Positions 18,602 to 27,253 are shown, counted from the stretch's first letter. The stretch is 54,296 bases of DNA from Bacteroidales bacterium (GCA_017649855.1 JAGCGA010000010.1:1-54296), one strand, 5' to 3'. Notes: generated from the letters alone by a model not told the origin. Made by a program: numbers and translations.

Positions 18602-20539
18602 ATGATCAATATCACACTGCCTGACGGCTCAATCAAACAGGTGGAAAAAGGTTCCACCCCTTATCAAGTGGCTCTCGCCATCAGCGAAGGTCTGGCCCGT
18701 AACGTATTGGTGGCCAAAGTGAACGACCAGCTGGTTGAACTCGACAAACCGATCAATGAGGATGCTGCCCTCACCCTCTATACCTGGAACGACCGCGAAG
18801 GTAAGGACACCTTCTGGCACAGCTCCGCCCACTTGATGGCCGCCGCCATCGAGTCGCTTTACCCCGGTGTCAAGTTCGGTATTGGACCCCACATCGAGAC
18901 CGGCTTCTATTACGACATCGACTTTATGGACTATAACATCTCCTCTGACGACTTCCCGAAAATCGAGGAGAAGATGAAAGAGTTGGCCTCCCAGAAGATC
19001 CAGTTTGTGCGCCGCGAGGTGCCCAAGGCCGAGGCTCTCGACTATTTCACCAAGAAAGGCGACGAGTACAAGCTGGAACTCATCGACGGGTTGGAAGACG
19101 GCCAGATCTCCTTCTACGAGAGCGGTCCCTTCACCGACCTCTGCCGCGGTCCGCACTTGCACGACACCTCCGCCATCAAGGCCATCAAGCTGCTCAAGAC
19201 GGCCGGTGCTTACTGGCGCGGTGACGAGAAGCGCAAACAGCTGACCCGTATTTACGCCGTCACCTTCCCGAAGAAGAAGGAACTCGACGAGTACTTGGCC
19301 CTCCTCGAAGAGGCCGCCAAACGCGACCACCGCAAACTGGGTCGTGAGCTGGAATTGTTCACCTTCTCCCCGCTCGTGGGTCAGGGTCTGCCGTTGTGGC
19401 TGCCGAAGGGTGCCGCCCTCCGCGATCGCCTCGAGCAGTTCCTTCGCAAAGTGCAGAAAAAGTATGGTTATCAGCAGGTTATTACCCCACATATCGGCAA
19501 CGTGAACCTTTATAAGACCTCTGGTCACTATGCGAAATATGGTGCGGACTCCTTCCGTCCCATCACCACACCGCAAGAGGGCGAGGAGTTCTTCCTCAAG
19601 CCGATGAACTGCCCGCACCACTGCCAGATCTACGCTGCCCGTCCGCGCTCTTACAAAGAGTTGCCTCTCCGTCTCGCGGAGTTCGGAACCGTCTATCGCT
19701 ACGAGCAGAGTGGTGAGTTGCACGGTCTGACGAGAGTGCGTGGCTTCACACAAGACGATGCCCACCTTTACTGCACCTCCGACCAGATTAAGGAGGAGTT
19801 CTGCAAGGTCATCGACATCATCCTCTACATCTTCAAGACCTTGAAGTTCGAAAACTATAAGGCACAAGTTTCTTTGCGCGATCCCAACAACAAGGAGAAG
19901 TACATCGGTACGGACGAAAACTGGGAGAAGGCACAGCGCGCCATTATCGAGGCCGCTGCTGAGAAGGGACTCAACACCATTGAGGTGGAGGGCGAAGCTG
20001 CCTTCTACGGCCCGAAACTCGACTTTATGGTGAAAGACGCCATCGGCCGCGAGTGGCAGTTGGGTACGGTCCAAGTGGACTACAACCTGCCCGAGCGTTT
20101 CGGTCTGGAATATACCGATGCTGACGGCCAGAAGAAGCGTCCGGTGATGATTCACCGCGCTCCGTTCGGCTCTATGGAGCGTTTCGTGGCAGTGTTGTTG
20201 GAGCACACCGGCGGCAACTTCCCGTTGTGGCTCACCTCCGATCAGGTCGTCATCCTGCCCATCAGTGAGAAGTACATGGACTACGCGCAGAAGGTGCGTG
20301 CCGCTTTGGACGAGCAGGACATCCGCTGCTACATCGACGAGCGCAGCGAGAAGACCGGTCGCAAGATCCGAGACGCCGAAACCGCCAAGGTTCCGTATAT
20401 GCTTATCGTGGGTGAGAATGAGGAGAAGGATGGCACTGTCAGCGTACGTCGCCACGGCAACATCAACGACGGCACGATGCCGCTCGGCGATTTCGTGACC
20501 CTCATCAACGAAGCCATCAAGTCAGAACTGGAGAATTAA
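18602..20539 (+). CDS. thrS: Threonyl-tRNA synthetase
   Basis: 645 residues, full length. Cytoplasmic; charges tRNA-Thr. The order is an N-terminal TGS domain (residues 1-62), the editing/SAD domain with [13 protein letters not shown], the class II catalytic core, and an anticodon-binding domain (from ~540). Zinc ligands are visible as Cys in [10 protein letters not shown], His in HLYC-region QDDAHLY and His in [13 protein letters not shown]; motif 2 is [22 protein letters not shown]. The gene stands alone: infC-rpmI-rplT, which often follow thrS, are not here. Its TAA stop lies inside the first unit of a heptad array. Confidence 0.97.
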   Translation: MINITLPDGSIKQVEKGSTPYQVALAISEGLARNVLVAKVNDQLVELDKPINEDAALTLYTWNDREGKDTFWHSSAHLMAAAIESLYPGVKFGIGPHIETGFYYDIDFMDYNISSDDFPKIEEKMKELASQKIQFVRREVPKAEALDYFTKKGDEYKLELIDGLEDGQISFYESGPFTDLCRGPHLHDTSAIKAIKLLKTAGAYWRGDEKRKQLTRIYAVTFPKKKELDEYLALLEEAAKRDHRKLGRELELFTFSPLVGQGLPLWLPKGAALRDRLEQFLRKVQKKYGYQQVITPHIGNVNLYKTSGHYAKYGADSFRPITTPQEGEEFFLKPMNCPHHCQIYAARPRSYKELPLRLAEFGTVYRYEQSGELHGLTRVRGFTQDDAHLYCTSDQIKEEFCKVIDIILYIFKTLKFENYKAQVSLRDPNNKEKYIGTDENWEKAQRAIIEAAAEKGLNTIEVEGEAAFYGPKLDFMVKDAIGREWQLGTVQVDYNLPERFGLEYTDADGQKKRPVMIHRAPFGSMERFVAVLLEHTGGNFPLWLTSDQVVILPISEKYMDYAQKVRAALDEQDIRCYIDERSEKTGRKIRDAETAKVPYMLIVGENEEKDGTVSVRRHGNINDGTMPLGDFVTLINEAIKSELEN

Positions 20540-20567
20540 GAATGAAAAATTAAAAATTAAGAATTGA
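20533..20567. repeat. AT-rich heptad repeat overlapping the thrS stop
   Basis: Five 7-bp units (GAATTAA, GAATGAA, AAATTAA, AAATTAA, GAATTGA). The first contains the TAA stop of thrS (20537-20539). Confidence 0.85.
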
Positions 20568-20568
20568 T

Positions 20569-20608
20569 AATGGGAGTGGGGAAATGTACCTGCTCCCATT
20601 TTTTTTGA
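20569..20608 (+). terminator. Rho-independent terminator of thrS
   Basis: Arms AATGGGAG (20569-20576) and CTCCCATT (20593-20600), perfect 8 bp, followed by seven or more Ts. Confidence 0.85.
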
Positions 20609-20631
20609 ATTTCTGGGAAAAGAAAAAAACG

Positions 20632-20639
20632 TATTTTTG
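20632..20639 (+). promoter_or_regulatory. -7 promoter box for the membrane protein at 20669
   Basis: TATTTTTG, 29 bases before the chosen ATG. Confidence 0.55.
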
Positions 20640-20668
20640 CAAAAAATATTCAACAATGTATTCACCCT

Positions 20669-21337
20669 ATGCGCGGAGAATGTTTGCATAAGAGTTTGTG
20701 GAATATTGAAGCTTTACTGCTTTTGACGATTTGCGTTCTCGGACTGTTTACGTTCGGGTATGTGTATATTGGAATGGGCCTCTTAAAGTGTGAATGGAAT
20801 AATGCTTTCTTTTACACTACCTATGCAGGCTTGTTTGTTTTGATATGGGTAGGGTTCTTGCAACGTAACTATTTTTATGAAGATGAGATTGTGGTGCTCT
20901 TTCCGTTACGTCCTTTCAAGCGCAAAGTGATGATCCGATATGAGGATATAGCTCACGTTGATTATAAGAGTTCAAGGGGTTACGAAGCGTTGGAGTATGT
21001 TCTTGCCCGAAGTATCAAATCTCGCCAAAGATATATCAAGAATGTATGTTATGGGTGGTTAGGAGAGTTCTTGCCGATACGCAGCAAACGACTGATGTTT
21101 TTGCTGAAGTTCCTGAAGCAAAAAGGATGCCCGATACGGAGAGAATATGACGATATATATTCCCGCAGGGTGGCCGCGGCATTTGGCCCCGATGGCGAAG
21201 CAGCTCGAGTGCCCAGAGAAGAAATAGACTTGGCAAGGAAAAGAAAATGGCCGTCCCGGTTGATTTTCATCGTAGTGTTACTGGTTATTATTGCGTCTGC
21301 TGTGGCTTTTTGGTTTATGGTTGAAAACCATCTGTAG
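20669..21337 (+). CDS. Membrane protein with PH-like cytoplasmic segment, unknown function
   Basis: 222 residues. Two hydrophobic helices lie at the N-terminus (IEALLLLTICVLGLFTFGYVYI and FFYTTYAGLFVLIWVGFL) and one at the C-terminus (LIFIVVLLVIIASAVAFWFMV). Between them is a basic, beta-like segment (EDEIVVLFPLRPFKRKVMIRYEDIAHVDY) reminiscent of bacterial PH/YdbT-type domains. I do not recognise a named family. An earlier ATG at 20656 opens only an 11-codon frame. Confidence 0.7.
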   Translation: MRGECLHKSLWNIEALLLLTICVLGLFTFGYVYIGMGLLKCEWNNAFFYTTYAGLFVLIWVGFLQRNYFYEDEIVVLFPLRPFKRKVMIRYEDIAHVDYKSSRGYEALEYVLARSIKSRQRYIKNVCYGWLGEFLPIRSKRLMFLLKFLKQKGCPIRREYDDIYSRRVAAAFGPDGEAARVPREEIDLARKRKWPSRLIFIVVLLVIIASAVAFWFMVENHL

Positions 21338-21392
21338 CGATGTCCCCCGTTATCATCCGACCTTTTGCGGTTCTTCCAAATTGTTATCTACC

Positions 21393-21418
21393 AAGCTTTT
21401 GCCCCTGCGGGGCAGCTT
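21393..21418. terminator. GC-rich hairpin after the membrane protein
   Basis: AAGC plus TGCCCC pairs with GGGGCA plus GCTT around a TGC loop, with a TTT bulge. There is no T run, so it is a weak terminator candidate. Confidence 0.4.
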
Positions 21419-21465
21419 AAGGAATAATAGTCATCTATTAACTATGAATTATGACTATGAACTTT

Positions 21466-21530
21466 GGCCGTTAGCCATTAGCCATGAATTATCAATTATT
21501 AACTATTAACTATTATCTCTTATCTTTCCG
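21466..21530. repeat. Mixed heptad repeats between converging genes
   Basis: Contains GTTAGCC and ATTAGCC units (21469 onward), then ATTAACT units in 7-base phase, reaching the end of the minus-strand gene at 21520. Confidence 0.7.
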
Positions 21531-22314
21531 TCTGTTTCTCCGTCAGGTACCTCCAGTATCTTCTCGGCATATCTTGGAGCTGCTTGCGGGGGTTCATCCT
21601 CTCCTTGATGCAGATGGCCTTGAAGTAGGTGCGCCACAGGTCCTGCAGCAGGTGGTCATCGTCGCTCAGCACCTCGTCGTTCAGACGGCCGTCGGTGAGG
21701 CTGAAGGCCACGGCGGACTCGTCGGCGAAGGTGATGCGCACCGGCACGCCCGTGCCGTCATAGTAATACCCGTAGTGACGTTTGGCGTCGTAGATGAGCC
21801 ACGGCTGGTCGTTGAACCGATCGGCAAAATGGTCGGTGATGAGCGGCAGCACGTTGTGGTCAGGCGAGATGACGGCCAGATAGGTGCCGTCCTTGGCCTT
21901 CTGGAAACGGATGAACTGTTTCATACGCAACTGCTCGTGCATCACTTTGCGGGCGATGTTGGTCACGGCCAGCACATCCGGGTCGGCGAAGTTCCGCTCA
22001 ATGCTCTCGCCCCCTTCTGGCTGCCGGAACACCTTGCAGATGTAGTGGAACAATGCGTTGTTAAGCTCGGGCAGCTCCGACAACCAGCTGGCCATCAGCA
22101 TTTTCATTGCCTCCTTCGATAGCCGTTTCTCCAACCCCTTCCACACGCGGCGGGCCTTCTCCTCGTCGGTCGGCACTTGATGCAGGCCGTCGCAGAAGAG
22201 CGGTCCGGGGTCGCCGGCCGACAACAGCGCTTCCGGCTGCTCGTGCAGCTCAAAGGCCTCGAAGACAGCGGTGAGGAGGCCATCCAGGGTGTTGTCGAAG
22301 GTGTAGTAGGTCAT
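21520..22314 (-). CDS. TIGR03915-family SAM-linked DNA metabolism protein
   Basis: 264 residues. The N-terminus TYYTFDNTLDGLLTAVFEAF, the middle AMKMLMASWLSELPELNNALFHYICKVF and the C-terminal DUF4130-like part (FIRFQKAKDGTYLAVISPDHNVLPLITDHFADRFNDQPWLIYD) fit the TIGR03915 group. This group is encoded next to a TIGR03916 radical-SAM protein and thought, from context, to act in DNA repair or modification. Here that partner lies upstream at 23276-24589, separated by an MNT/HEPN relic. The C-terminal RRYWRYLTEKQTER is characteristic. It has its own promoter box at 22427-22434. Confidence 0.85.
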   Translation of the reverse strand: MTYYTFDNTLDGLLTAVFEAFELHEQPEALLSAGDPGPLFCDGLHQVPTDEEKARRVWKGLEKRLSKEAMKMLMASWLSELPELNNALFHYICKVFRQPEGGESIERNFADPDVLAVTNIARKVMHEQLRMKQFIRFQKAKDGTYLAVISPDHNVLPLITDHFADRFNDQPWLIYDAKRHYGYYYDGTGVPVRITFADESAVAFSLTDGRLNDEVLSDDDHLLQDLWRTYFKAICIKERMNPRKQLQDMPRRYWRYLTEKQTER

Positions 22315-22696
22315 TTCTTAAAGGTTAATGGTTATGGGTTATTGAAGGTTAGGGTTCAATGTTCAAAGGTCAATGGTCGAATTATCTATAAATTGATTTT
22401 ATTAAACAGTATTTTATAAAACAGCACAAAAATATAAAATTCCGTTTAATAAAAGTGGGATGAGGTCGTTTTTATACTGCACAAATCTGTGCTGGTATTG
22501 TTGTGGGTCTTCGACACGAGGAGTGGGTTTAAACAGAATATGAGCATGGAAATTATCCGGTGTGATGGTTGGCCATTGCGGATGTCGCCCTGTGCCAGAT
22601 GCACAGGACAATTGAGCGAAGTGGCTATTGCTTTTCAAATTTCACTTTCAAATGAAGTTTGATTAATTTCGGGCACAAATATACTATAATTACTGC
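22315..22696. other. Non-coding stretch: degenerate heptads, one used promoter, one orphan promoter
   Basis: Bases 22322-22380 hold degenerate 7-base units (AGGTTAA, TGGTTAT, GGGTTAT, AGGTCAA). A minus-strand TATTTTTG at 22427-22434 serves the TIGR03915 gene. A second minus-strand box (TATATTTG, 22676-22683) points into 22440-22670, where I see no convincing gene: only a 74-codon frame that needs a TTG start. Confidence 0.5.
22427..22434 (-). promoter_or_regulatory. -7 promoter box for the TIGR03915 gene
   Basis: The minus strand reads TATTTTTG, 112 bases before the ATG at 22314. Confidence 0.5.
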
Positions 22697-22899
22697 CTAA
22701 TTAAGTGTTTTTTCTTCCCACTTATCCCAATCTGTCTCCTCCAAATATTGGGAAATCTGTTCTTTTAGTTCAACAAGATTCTTCGTGGCGACTTCCCAAA
22801 CTACTATGTCATCAATTTGGAAATACTCATGGACAATATAATTTCGCATACCTTTTACTTTTTTTCCAGTCTTTCCTTGTCTCTACGCGGTTCTCTCAT
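22697..22899 (-). pseudogene. HepT-like HEPN ribonuclease toxin, internally deleted and frameshifted
   Basis: ATG 22899 overlaps the end of the MNT gene and begins MREPRRDKERLE, the usual start of HepT (DUF86) proteins. It runs into a stop after 14 codons. The C-terminal half is open from 22849 to 22697 and reads MRNYIVHEYFQIDDIVVWE, which contains the HEPN RNase motif R-x4-H. About 60 residues of the usual middle are missing. The two parts would join in frame if the 7-base A run at 22859-22865 (Ts on plus) had one more base. It is probably dead. A tract-length error or phase switching could instead restore a 67-residue mini-HEPN. Confidence 0.75.
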
Positions 22900-23185
22900 A
22901 AACCAATTTTCTATCTTGTTCTACACTTTTTCGGGCAAAAGGGGCCAACGACCGCTCTGTCACTAAATCCACATTCCGGCCTAAAAGTTCCTTTAACTCC
23001 TCATACATACCGAAAAAATCCATTCCTACTGTCTGGGAGTGGTCCAAAACAATGAGGATGTCCACATCGCTTTGGGATGTTTCCTCTCCGCGGGCGAAGG
23101 AGCCAAACAGCCAAGCTTTCAAAACCGGTTTTGTCTTGAAGTACTCCGCTAACATGTTCGACATCATTTCAGTACTCATAATCAT
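22883..23185 (-). CDS. MNT-type nucleotidyltransferase antitoxin (MntA-like)
   Basis: 100 residues, apparently complete (ATG 23185, or 23179 as the alternative). It carries the minimal nucleotidyltransferase signature: GSFARGEETSQSDVDILI, with the GSx10DxD pattern, then DLVTERSLAP. In MntA-HepT systems this protein adds AMP to the HEPN toxin and blocks it. It overlaps the start of hepT by 17 bases. The antitoxin is intact while the toxin is broken, the expected order of decay. Promoter box at 23204-23211. Confidence 0.88.
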   Translation of the reverse strand: MIMSTEMMSNMLAEYFKTKPVLKAWLFGSFARGEETSQSDVDILIVLDHSQTVGMDFFGMYEELKELLGRNVDLVTERSLAPFARKSVEQDRKLVYERTA

Positions 23186-23203
23186 GAATGTTTTTTAAAC
23201 CCG

Positions 23204-23211
23204 CAAAGATA
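23204..23211 (-). promoter_or_regulatory. -7 promoter box for the MNT/hepT unit
   Basis: The minus strand reads TATCTTTG, 18 bases before ATG 23185. Confidence 0.6.
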
Positions 23212-23275
23212 CAACTTTTTCCATATAATCGCTACCTTGGAAGTTTCAAGTTTCACAATAATCGTTTACAGGGAG

Positions 23276-24589
23276 TTACTCCCTCCCTTTAGAGGGGGGG
23301 TGGGGTTCAAACTCCAACGATAATTGCTTCTCTTTCGCGGCGAGTTTCTGCTCCGTCTTGGAGACGAGTAGCGGGCGCAGCCGTTCGGGAGTCAGCTCGT
23401 TGATGCCGAGGAGAGGCTGCAAGTCGGAGGCGCCAAGCTCGTGGCAGGTGATGAAGTACTTCGCTTTCTTCATCACCACCCCCATCTTTTTGAGGTCGAA
23501 GGAGGTGAGGCGGCTGAAACGGCGGGAGTTGACGATGAGCCACGCCGACTTGGTGCCGAGGCCGGGCACACGCAGCAGCATCTCGTAATCCGCCGTGTTG
23601 ATATCCACGGGAAAGGCCTCGGGGTGACGCAGCGCCCACGCCAGTTTGGGGTCCACCTCCAAGTCGAGGTTCGGGTGCAGGTCATCGACAATCTCCTCCA
23701 CCTTGAAGTGGTAGAAGCGCAGCAGCCAGTCGGCCTGGTAGAGGCGGTTCTCGCGCACCAACGGCGGTTGCTTGAGTACCGGCAGGCGCGAGTCGAAAGT
23801 GTTGACGCTCACGTAGCCGGAGTAATAGACGCGGCGCATCGAGGGCTGGCCGTAGAGTAGCGACGACATGGTGAGGATTTCGCGGTCGGAGTCCTGGGTG
23901 GCGCCCACGATCATCTGGGTCGATTGTCCGGCGGGCACGAAGCGCGGCGCGTGGCGCATCCGCTGCCGGTCCTCCTTGTTTTCGAGCACACCCTGCTGGA
24001 TGAGCTTCATCGGCTGGAAGACGCTCTGGTGGTCCTTCTCGGGCGCGAGCATCTTCAGCGACTCCTCGCGGGGAATCTCGATGTTAACGCTCATACGGTC
24101 GGCATAGCGCCCGGCCACGTTGAGCAACTCCTGCGAGGCGCCCGGGATGGCCTTCAGGTGGATGTAGCCGTTGAAACGGTGCACTAACCGCAGGTCGCGG
24201 ACGATGGCGGTGAGCCGCTCCATCGTGTAGTCGGGGTTGCGCACCACCCCGCTGGAGAGGAACAGTCCCTCGATGTAGTTGCGGCGGTAGAACTCCATCG
24301 TTATTTCTTCCAATTCACTGACACTGAGTGTGGCGCGCTTGATGTCGTTGGAGCGGCGGTTCACGCAGTAGGCGCAGTCGTACATACAGTGGTTGGTCAG
24401 CATCACCTTCAGCAGTGAGATGCAGCGTCCGTCGTCGGCAAACGAGTGGCAGATGCCCACACCGCCCACGGTGTTGCCCACCATTCCCTTCTTGCCGCTG
24501 CGTACGGTGCCGCTCGACGAACACGACACGTCGTATTTCGCCGACTCCGCCAGGATGCGCAGCTTCTCCAATGTTTTCTCCGCCAGCAT
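23276..24589 (-). CDS. TIGR03916-family radical-SAM protein linked to DNA repair/modification
   Basis: 437 residues. The radical-SAM cluster motif is CMYDCAYC (CxxxCxxC) near residue 68, preceded by GVGICHSFADDGRCISLLKVMLTNH, typical of this group. The SAM/TIM-barrel body includes GLFLSSGV and HLKAIPGAS. The C-terminus has helix-hairpin-helix DNA-binding features (DINTADYEMLLRVPGLGTKSA). The family is paired with TIGR03915 proteins and often with uracil-DNA glycosylase; the biochemical reaction is not established to my knowledge. Its partner here is at 21520-22314, displaced by the MNT/hepT insert. Confidence 0.9.
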   Translation of the reverse strand: MLAEKTLEKLRILAESAKYDVSCSSSGTVRSGKKGMVGNTVGGVGICHSFADDGRCISLLKVMLTNHCMYDCAYCVNRRSNDIKRATLSVSELEEITMEFYRRNYIEGLFLSSGVVRNPDYTMERLTAIVRDLRLVHRFNGYIHLKAIPGASQELLNVAGRYADRMSVNIEIPREESLKMLAPEKDHQSVFQPMKLIQQGVLENKEDRQRMRHAPRFVPAGQSTQMIVGATQDSDREILTMSSLLYGQPSMRRVYYSGYVSVNTFDSRLPVLKQPPLVRENRLYQADWLLRFYHFKVEEIVDDLHPNLDLEVDPKLAWALRHPEAFPVDINTADYEMLLRVPGLGTKSAWLIVNSRRFSRLTSFDLKKMGVVMKKAKYFITCHELGASDLQPLLGINELTPERLRPLLVSKTEQKLAAKEKQLSLEFEPHPPSKGRE

Positions 24590-24662
24590 ACGGTTGCTGT
24601 TTTTGCTATTTTTCTGTCTGTAAAGGTTGTTTGGTTTGTCCCTTCAGGAACGAAGGGAGGCG

Positions 24663-24670
24663 CAAAGGTA
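24663..24670 (-). promoter_or_regulatory. -7 promoter box for the TIGR03916 gene
   Basis: The minus strand reads TACCTTTG, 73 bases before ATG 24589. It is divergent from the DUF3667 promoter. Confidence 0.55.
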
Positions 24671-24716
24671 CACTTTTTAGGATTATAAGCGATGTTTCCG
24701 TTTGCTTTATTTTTCC

Positions 24717-24724
24717 TATTTTTG
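24717..24724 (+). promoter_or_regulatory. -7 promoter box for the DUF3667 gene
   Basis: TATTTTTG, 16 bases before ATG 24741. It excludes the longer frame that starts at 24702 upstream of the box. Confidence 0.65.
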
Positions 24725-24740
24725 CACCGTTACTATCTAT

Positions 24741-25721
24741 ATGAAAAAAAGATTCAACCTTAAAGAGAAAATCCACCAATTCAAGGCTTGGCGGGAAAAG
24801 CCCCGCGAGGTCGCCCCGATATCCACGGAGGAGCACGAGTGCCTGAACTGTCATGAGCATTATACCGGCAATTACTGTCCCCGTTGCGGACAGGCGGCTT
24901 CCACGAGTCGCTTTTCGATGAAGGTGGCGGCGGAGAACTTTGCGGAAGCATACGGTATGGGCGAGCGTGGCATGTTCCGCACCATCCGTGACCTCATTTT
25001 ACGCCCCGGCCACCTGATCCTCGACTATCTCCGTGGCAGGCGGGCCTCCTATTTCGCTCCCTTCAAGATGTATTTCCTGCTGGCGGCCGTCTCCCTCCTC
25101 GTGACCCACGGGCTGAATATCACAGGGCACGCCCTCCACGACGATTCCGAAAACACCACCGAGGAGGTGAAACGAGAGCATAAGAATGGAAAGACACCCA
25201 AAACGACGGATGATTTTGAAGAAAATACCCCTACGATGGAGCAAGGTATTACCGTCGATGAAGAAAGTGTCCATAACTCTTTTGAAGCAGATTATCCCGA
25301 AGAGTCGCGTATGTATTCTATCATTAACCGTACTTTGGATAAGATAGAACGTTTTGCGGAAAAATACCCCAGTATTAACATCTTGTTGCTGTTGATGCTG
25401 ATTTCGGGGAACCTCTTCCTCTTCTTCCGGCACTGTCCGAACATCCCCGATTTGCGCTACCCGGAACTCTTCATCTCGTTGGTTTATATCGCCAATATGT
25501 ACACCGTCTATTCCATTGTGTTCGATTTCTTCAGTCTGACAAAATTGACCGCACTCTCCTTACTCCTCACTATAATCCCGCTTAAGCAGATGAGTGGCTA
25601 CGGCTGGTGGCGCACCATCCTGAAAACCGTCGTGGCCTTCACCATCATGTTTGTGCTGTTCATCGTGTTTATTGTGCTGGCGGTGCTGGGTGTCGGCCTT
25701 TTTGTGAAATATCATGGGTGA
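24741..25721 (+). CDS. DUF3667 membrane protein with zinc ribbon
   Basis: 326 residues from ATG 24741 (MKKRFNLKEK). The N-terminal zinc ribbon CLNCHEHYTGNYCPRCGQ is followed by the DUF3667 signature TIRDLILRPGHLILDYLRGRRASYFAPFKMYFLL. Then come a charged loop (~residues 130-195) and three or four membrane helices (INILLLLMLISGNLFLFF, FISLVYIANMYTVYSIVF, TVVAFTIMFVLFIVFIVLAVLGVGLF). It is common and uncharacterised in Bacteroidota. The start is fixed by the promoter box. Confidence 0.88.
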   Translation: MKKRFNLKEKIHQFKAWREKPREVAPISTEEHECLNCHEHYTGNYCPRCGQAASTSRFSMKVAAENFAEAYGMGERGMFRTIRDLILRPGHLILDYLRGRRASYFAPFKMYFLLAAVSLLVTHGLNITGHALHDDSENTTEEVKREHKNGKTPKTTDDFEENTPTMEQGITVDEESVHNSFEADYPEESRMYSIINRTLDKIERFAEKYPSINILLLLMLISGNLFLFFRHCPNIPDLRYPELFISLVYIANMYTVYSIVFDFFSLTKLTALSLLLTIIPLKQMSGYGWWRTILKTVVAFTIMFVLFIVFIVLAVLGVGLFVKYHG

Positions 25722-25928
25722 GAAGAGGATCATTTAGTTATCATCAAACCTCTCTGGCTTTGCTATCACACATATGTTGATTATTCGGAAAAAGGGATAG
25801 AATATGATTTTGGTGATTGATAGAATGTGTTTTATTGGTTAGTATGTCAGACCGAAGGCCCAGAGCGGGAGTACATTGTCGTGTCCGAATTCAATGTCAT
25901 CTTTCCAGAAATACAAATTCTGCACAAG

Positions 25929-25965
25929 AAAAATGCAGTAAATGAAAAATATTGCATTTTTTTAT
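25929..25965. terminator. Bidirectional hairpin terminator
   Basis: Perfect 9-bp arms AAAAATGCA (25929-25937) and TGCATTTTT (25953-25961), with T runs on both strands. It lies between the converging DUF3667 gene and the gene at 26004. Confidence 0.7.
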
Positions 25966-26003
25966 GCAGTTTTTGCTTGGAAGATGTTGGTGGCTGCTTT
26001 ACC

Positions 26004-26606
26004 TCATCCGCCGAATATAGCATTACGGCTGGTTATCTGGTATTCTGTTTTAAACGGTTCCAAATCCAGCAAACGTTCTGTCAATCCCCAAAATTCCGAC
26101 ACTTGACGGAGCGTCTCGCGGGAATTGTCAGATTTCCCTCGTGTCAGATCCGAGAGGCGTACCTCTTGCTGCCGATTCTTATGAGAGAATTTCAGGCAGA
26201 ATTCTTTGGGCGAGGGCTCTCGTCCGTTTAATGACCTCATGTAAACCAGCGGTCCCTTGTATTCATTCCAGTCGTACGAGGCCCGTTGTATGCCAAGCAA
26301 CCCCGTTAATACCTTGCAACCTTGCCTGCTGATGATCACAGAATAGGAAGGCTCCGACAGAAGTCCATACGCAATGATGGCACCAAACGAAACTATAACG
26401 ATTTCAATGTTGGAGTTGGCGACTCCCCACCACATCCCCAATATGCCCAAAAGGGACATAATCACGATTTTCCAAATTATCTTGTTTCGCTGTGCGGAAA
26501 ATGTTATGGTGCAGGTTTTCTCTGATACTGAAACGCGCACTCTGTCCGACATCGCATCGGCCGATGTCTGCAGTTGGGTAAATGTGGGCTGTTCGACAGA
26601 ATTCAT
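26004..26606 (-). CDS. Small membrane protein, PH-like, unknown function
   Basis: 200 residues. Two hydrophobic helices (IIWKIVIMSLLGILGMWWGV and IEIVIVSFGAIIAYGLL) are followed by a soluble beta-rich part (YSVIISRQGCKVLTGLLGIQRASYDW) and a charged C-terminus. The layout is a helical hairpin plus a possible PH-type domain. There is no family I can name and no signal peptide. Promoter box at 26637-26644. Confidence 0.65.
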   Translation of the reverse strand: MNSVEQPTFTQLQTSADAMSDRVRVSVSEKTCTITFSAQRNKIIWKIVIMSLLGILGMWWGVANSNIEIVIVSFGAIIAYGLLSEPSYSVIISRQGCKVLTGLLGIQRASYDWNEYKGPLVYMRSLNGREPSPKEFCLKFSHKNRQQEVRLSDLTRGKSDNSRETLRQVSEFWGLTERLLDLEPFKTEYQITSRNAIFGG

Positions 26607-26636
26607 GATGATGCAATATTCTCAAAAAGAATGATG

Positions 26637-26644
26637 CAAAGATA
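26637..26644 (-). promoter_or_regulatory. -7 promoter box for the gene at 26004-26606
   Basis: The minus strand reads TATCTTTG, 30 bases before ATG 26606. Confidence 0.55.
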
Positions 26645-26693
26645 ATATTTTTCGGAATTATTCCTTTAAGTCTTGCAAAAAACAGTGTGATAA

Positions 26694-26748
26694 TCTGCGT
26701 GGTCTGCGAGACAACAATATGCCCACGGAACTCGCAGAAATACGCAGA
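26694..26748. repeat. Long interrupted inverted repeat between divergent promoters
   Basis: Arms 26694-26700 plus 26703-26710 (TCTGCGT, TCTGCGAG) pair with 26731-26738 plus 26742-26748 (CTCGCAGA, ACGCAGA), a 15-bp stem with one internal loop. It is found only once in the window. Confidence 0.7.
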
Positions 26749-26790
26749 CAGGATATTTACAAGATTCAAGGGGATAATTCAGATATTTTT

Positions 26791-26798
26791 TATTTTTG
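26791..26798 (+). promoter_or_regulatory. -7 promoter box for the gene at 26840
   Basis: TATTTTTG, 41 bases before ATG 26840. The longer open frame from 26687 starts upstream of it and is not used. Confidence 0.6.
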
Positions 26799-26839
26799 CA
26801 GCAAAATTGATTAGTGAAACATTTAATAAACTGAAAATT

Positions 26840-27253
26840 ATGAAGAGGATTATCTTTTCCATGTTGTTTTTGTTCGCGGCGGTGTCCGTCTTTGCCCAGC
26901 AAGAGATAAAGTCCTTCGAGGTGAAGGGCTCCGAAAAGTCCTACAACCAGGTGAAGGTCGTGAACGAGACCTCCAACCAAAACTTTCACTGCAGAGTGGT
27001 GGTTCTGAACGCAGACAGCACTGTGAAAGAGGTGTATGGGGACTACGTGCTTAACGAGAGAGGGGATTCGGATGCCAACACGAAAAGCGGAAAGGACAGC
27101 AGGATCAACCAAGGAGCGTTATTGGGCATCCAATTCCCGAAAAGTTTCACCGGCGAAGTCTCCTTCTTTGTGGAATACAAGGACTACCCGTTGTTTGACG
27201 TGATTGTCATCCATCTGACAGACAAGGGCGGCGGGTACGAGGAAGAGTACTAA
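26840..27253 (+). CDS. Small secreted protein, unknown function
   Basis: 137 residues from ATG 26840. A strong signal peptide (IIFSMLFLFAAVSVFAQ) precedes a single beta-sandwich-like domain (QVKVVNETSNQNFHCRVVVLNADSTVKEVYGDYVL, FTGEVSFFVEYKDYPLFDVIVIHL). There is no lipobox and no T9SS tail, so it is probably periplasmic. I do not recognise a family. Confidence 0.75.
   Translation: MKRIIFSMLFLFAAVSVFAQQEIKSFEVKGSEKSYNQVKVVNETSNQNFHCRVVVLNADSTVKEVYGDYVLNERGDSDANTKSGKDSRINQGALLGIQFPKSFTGEVSFFVEYKDYPLFDVIVIHLTDKGGGYEEEY

Noticed and set aside
18629..20455. A 608-codon open frame on the strand opposite thrS
   Set aside because: The thrS protein on the plus strand has every family motif; the antisense frame is a by-product of codon bias.
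22414..22638. A 74-codon minus-strand frame after the orphan promoter
   Set aside because: It needs a TTG start and shows no domain, signal peptide or conserved pattern.
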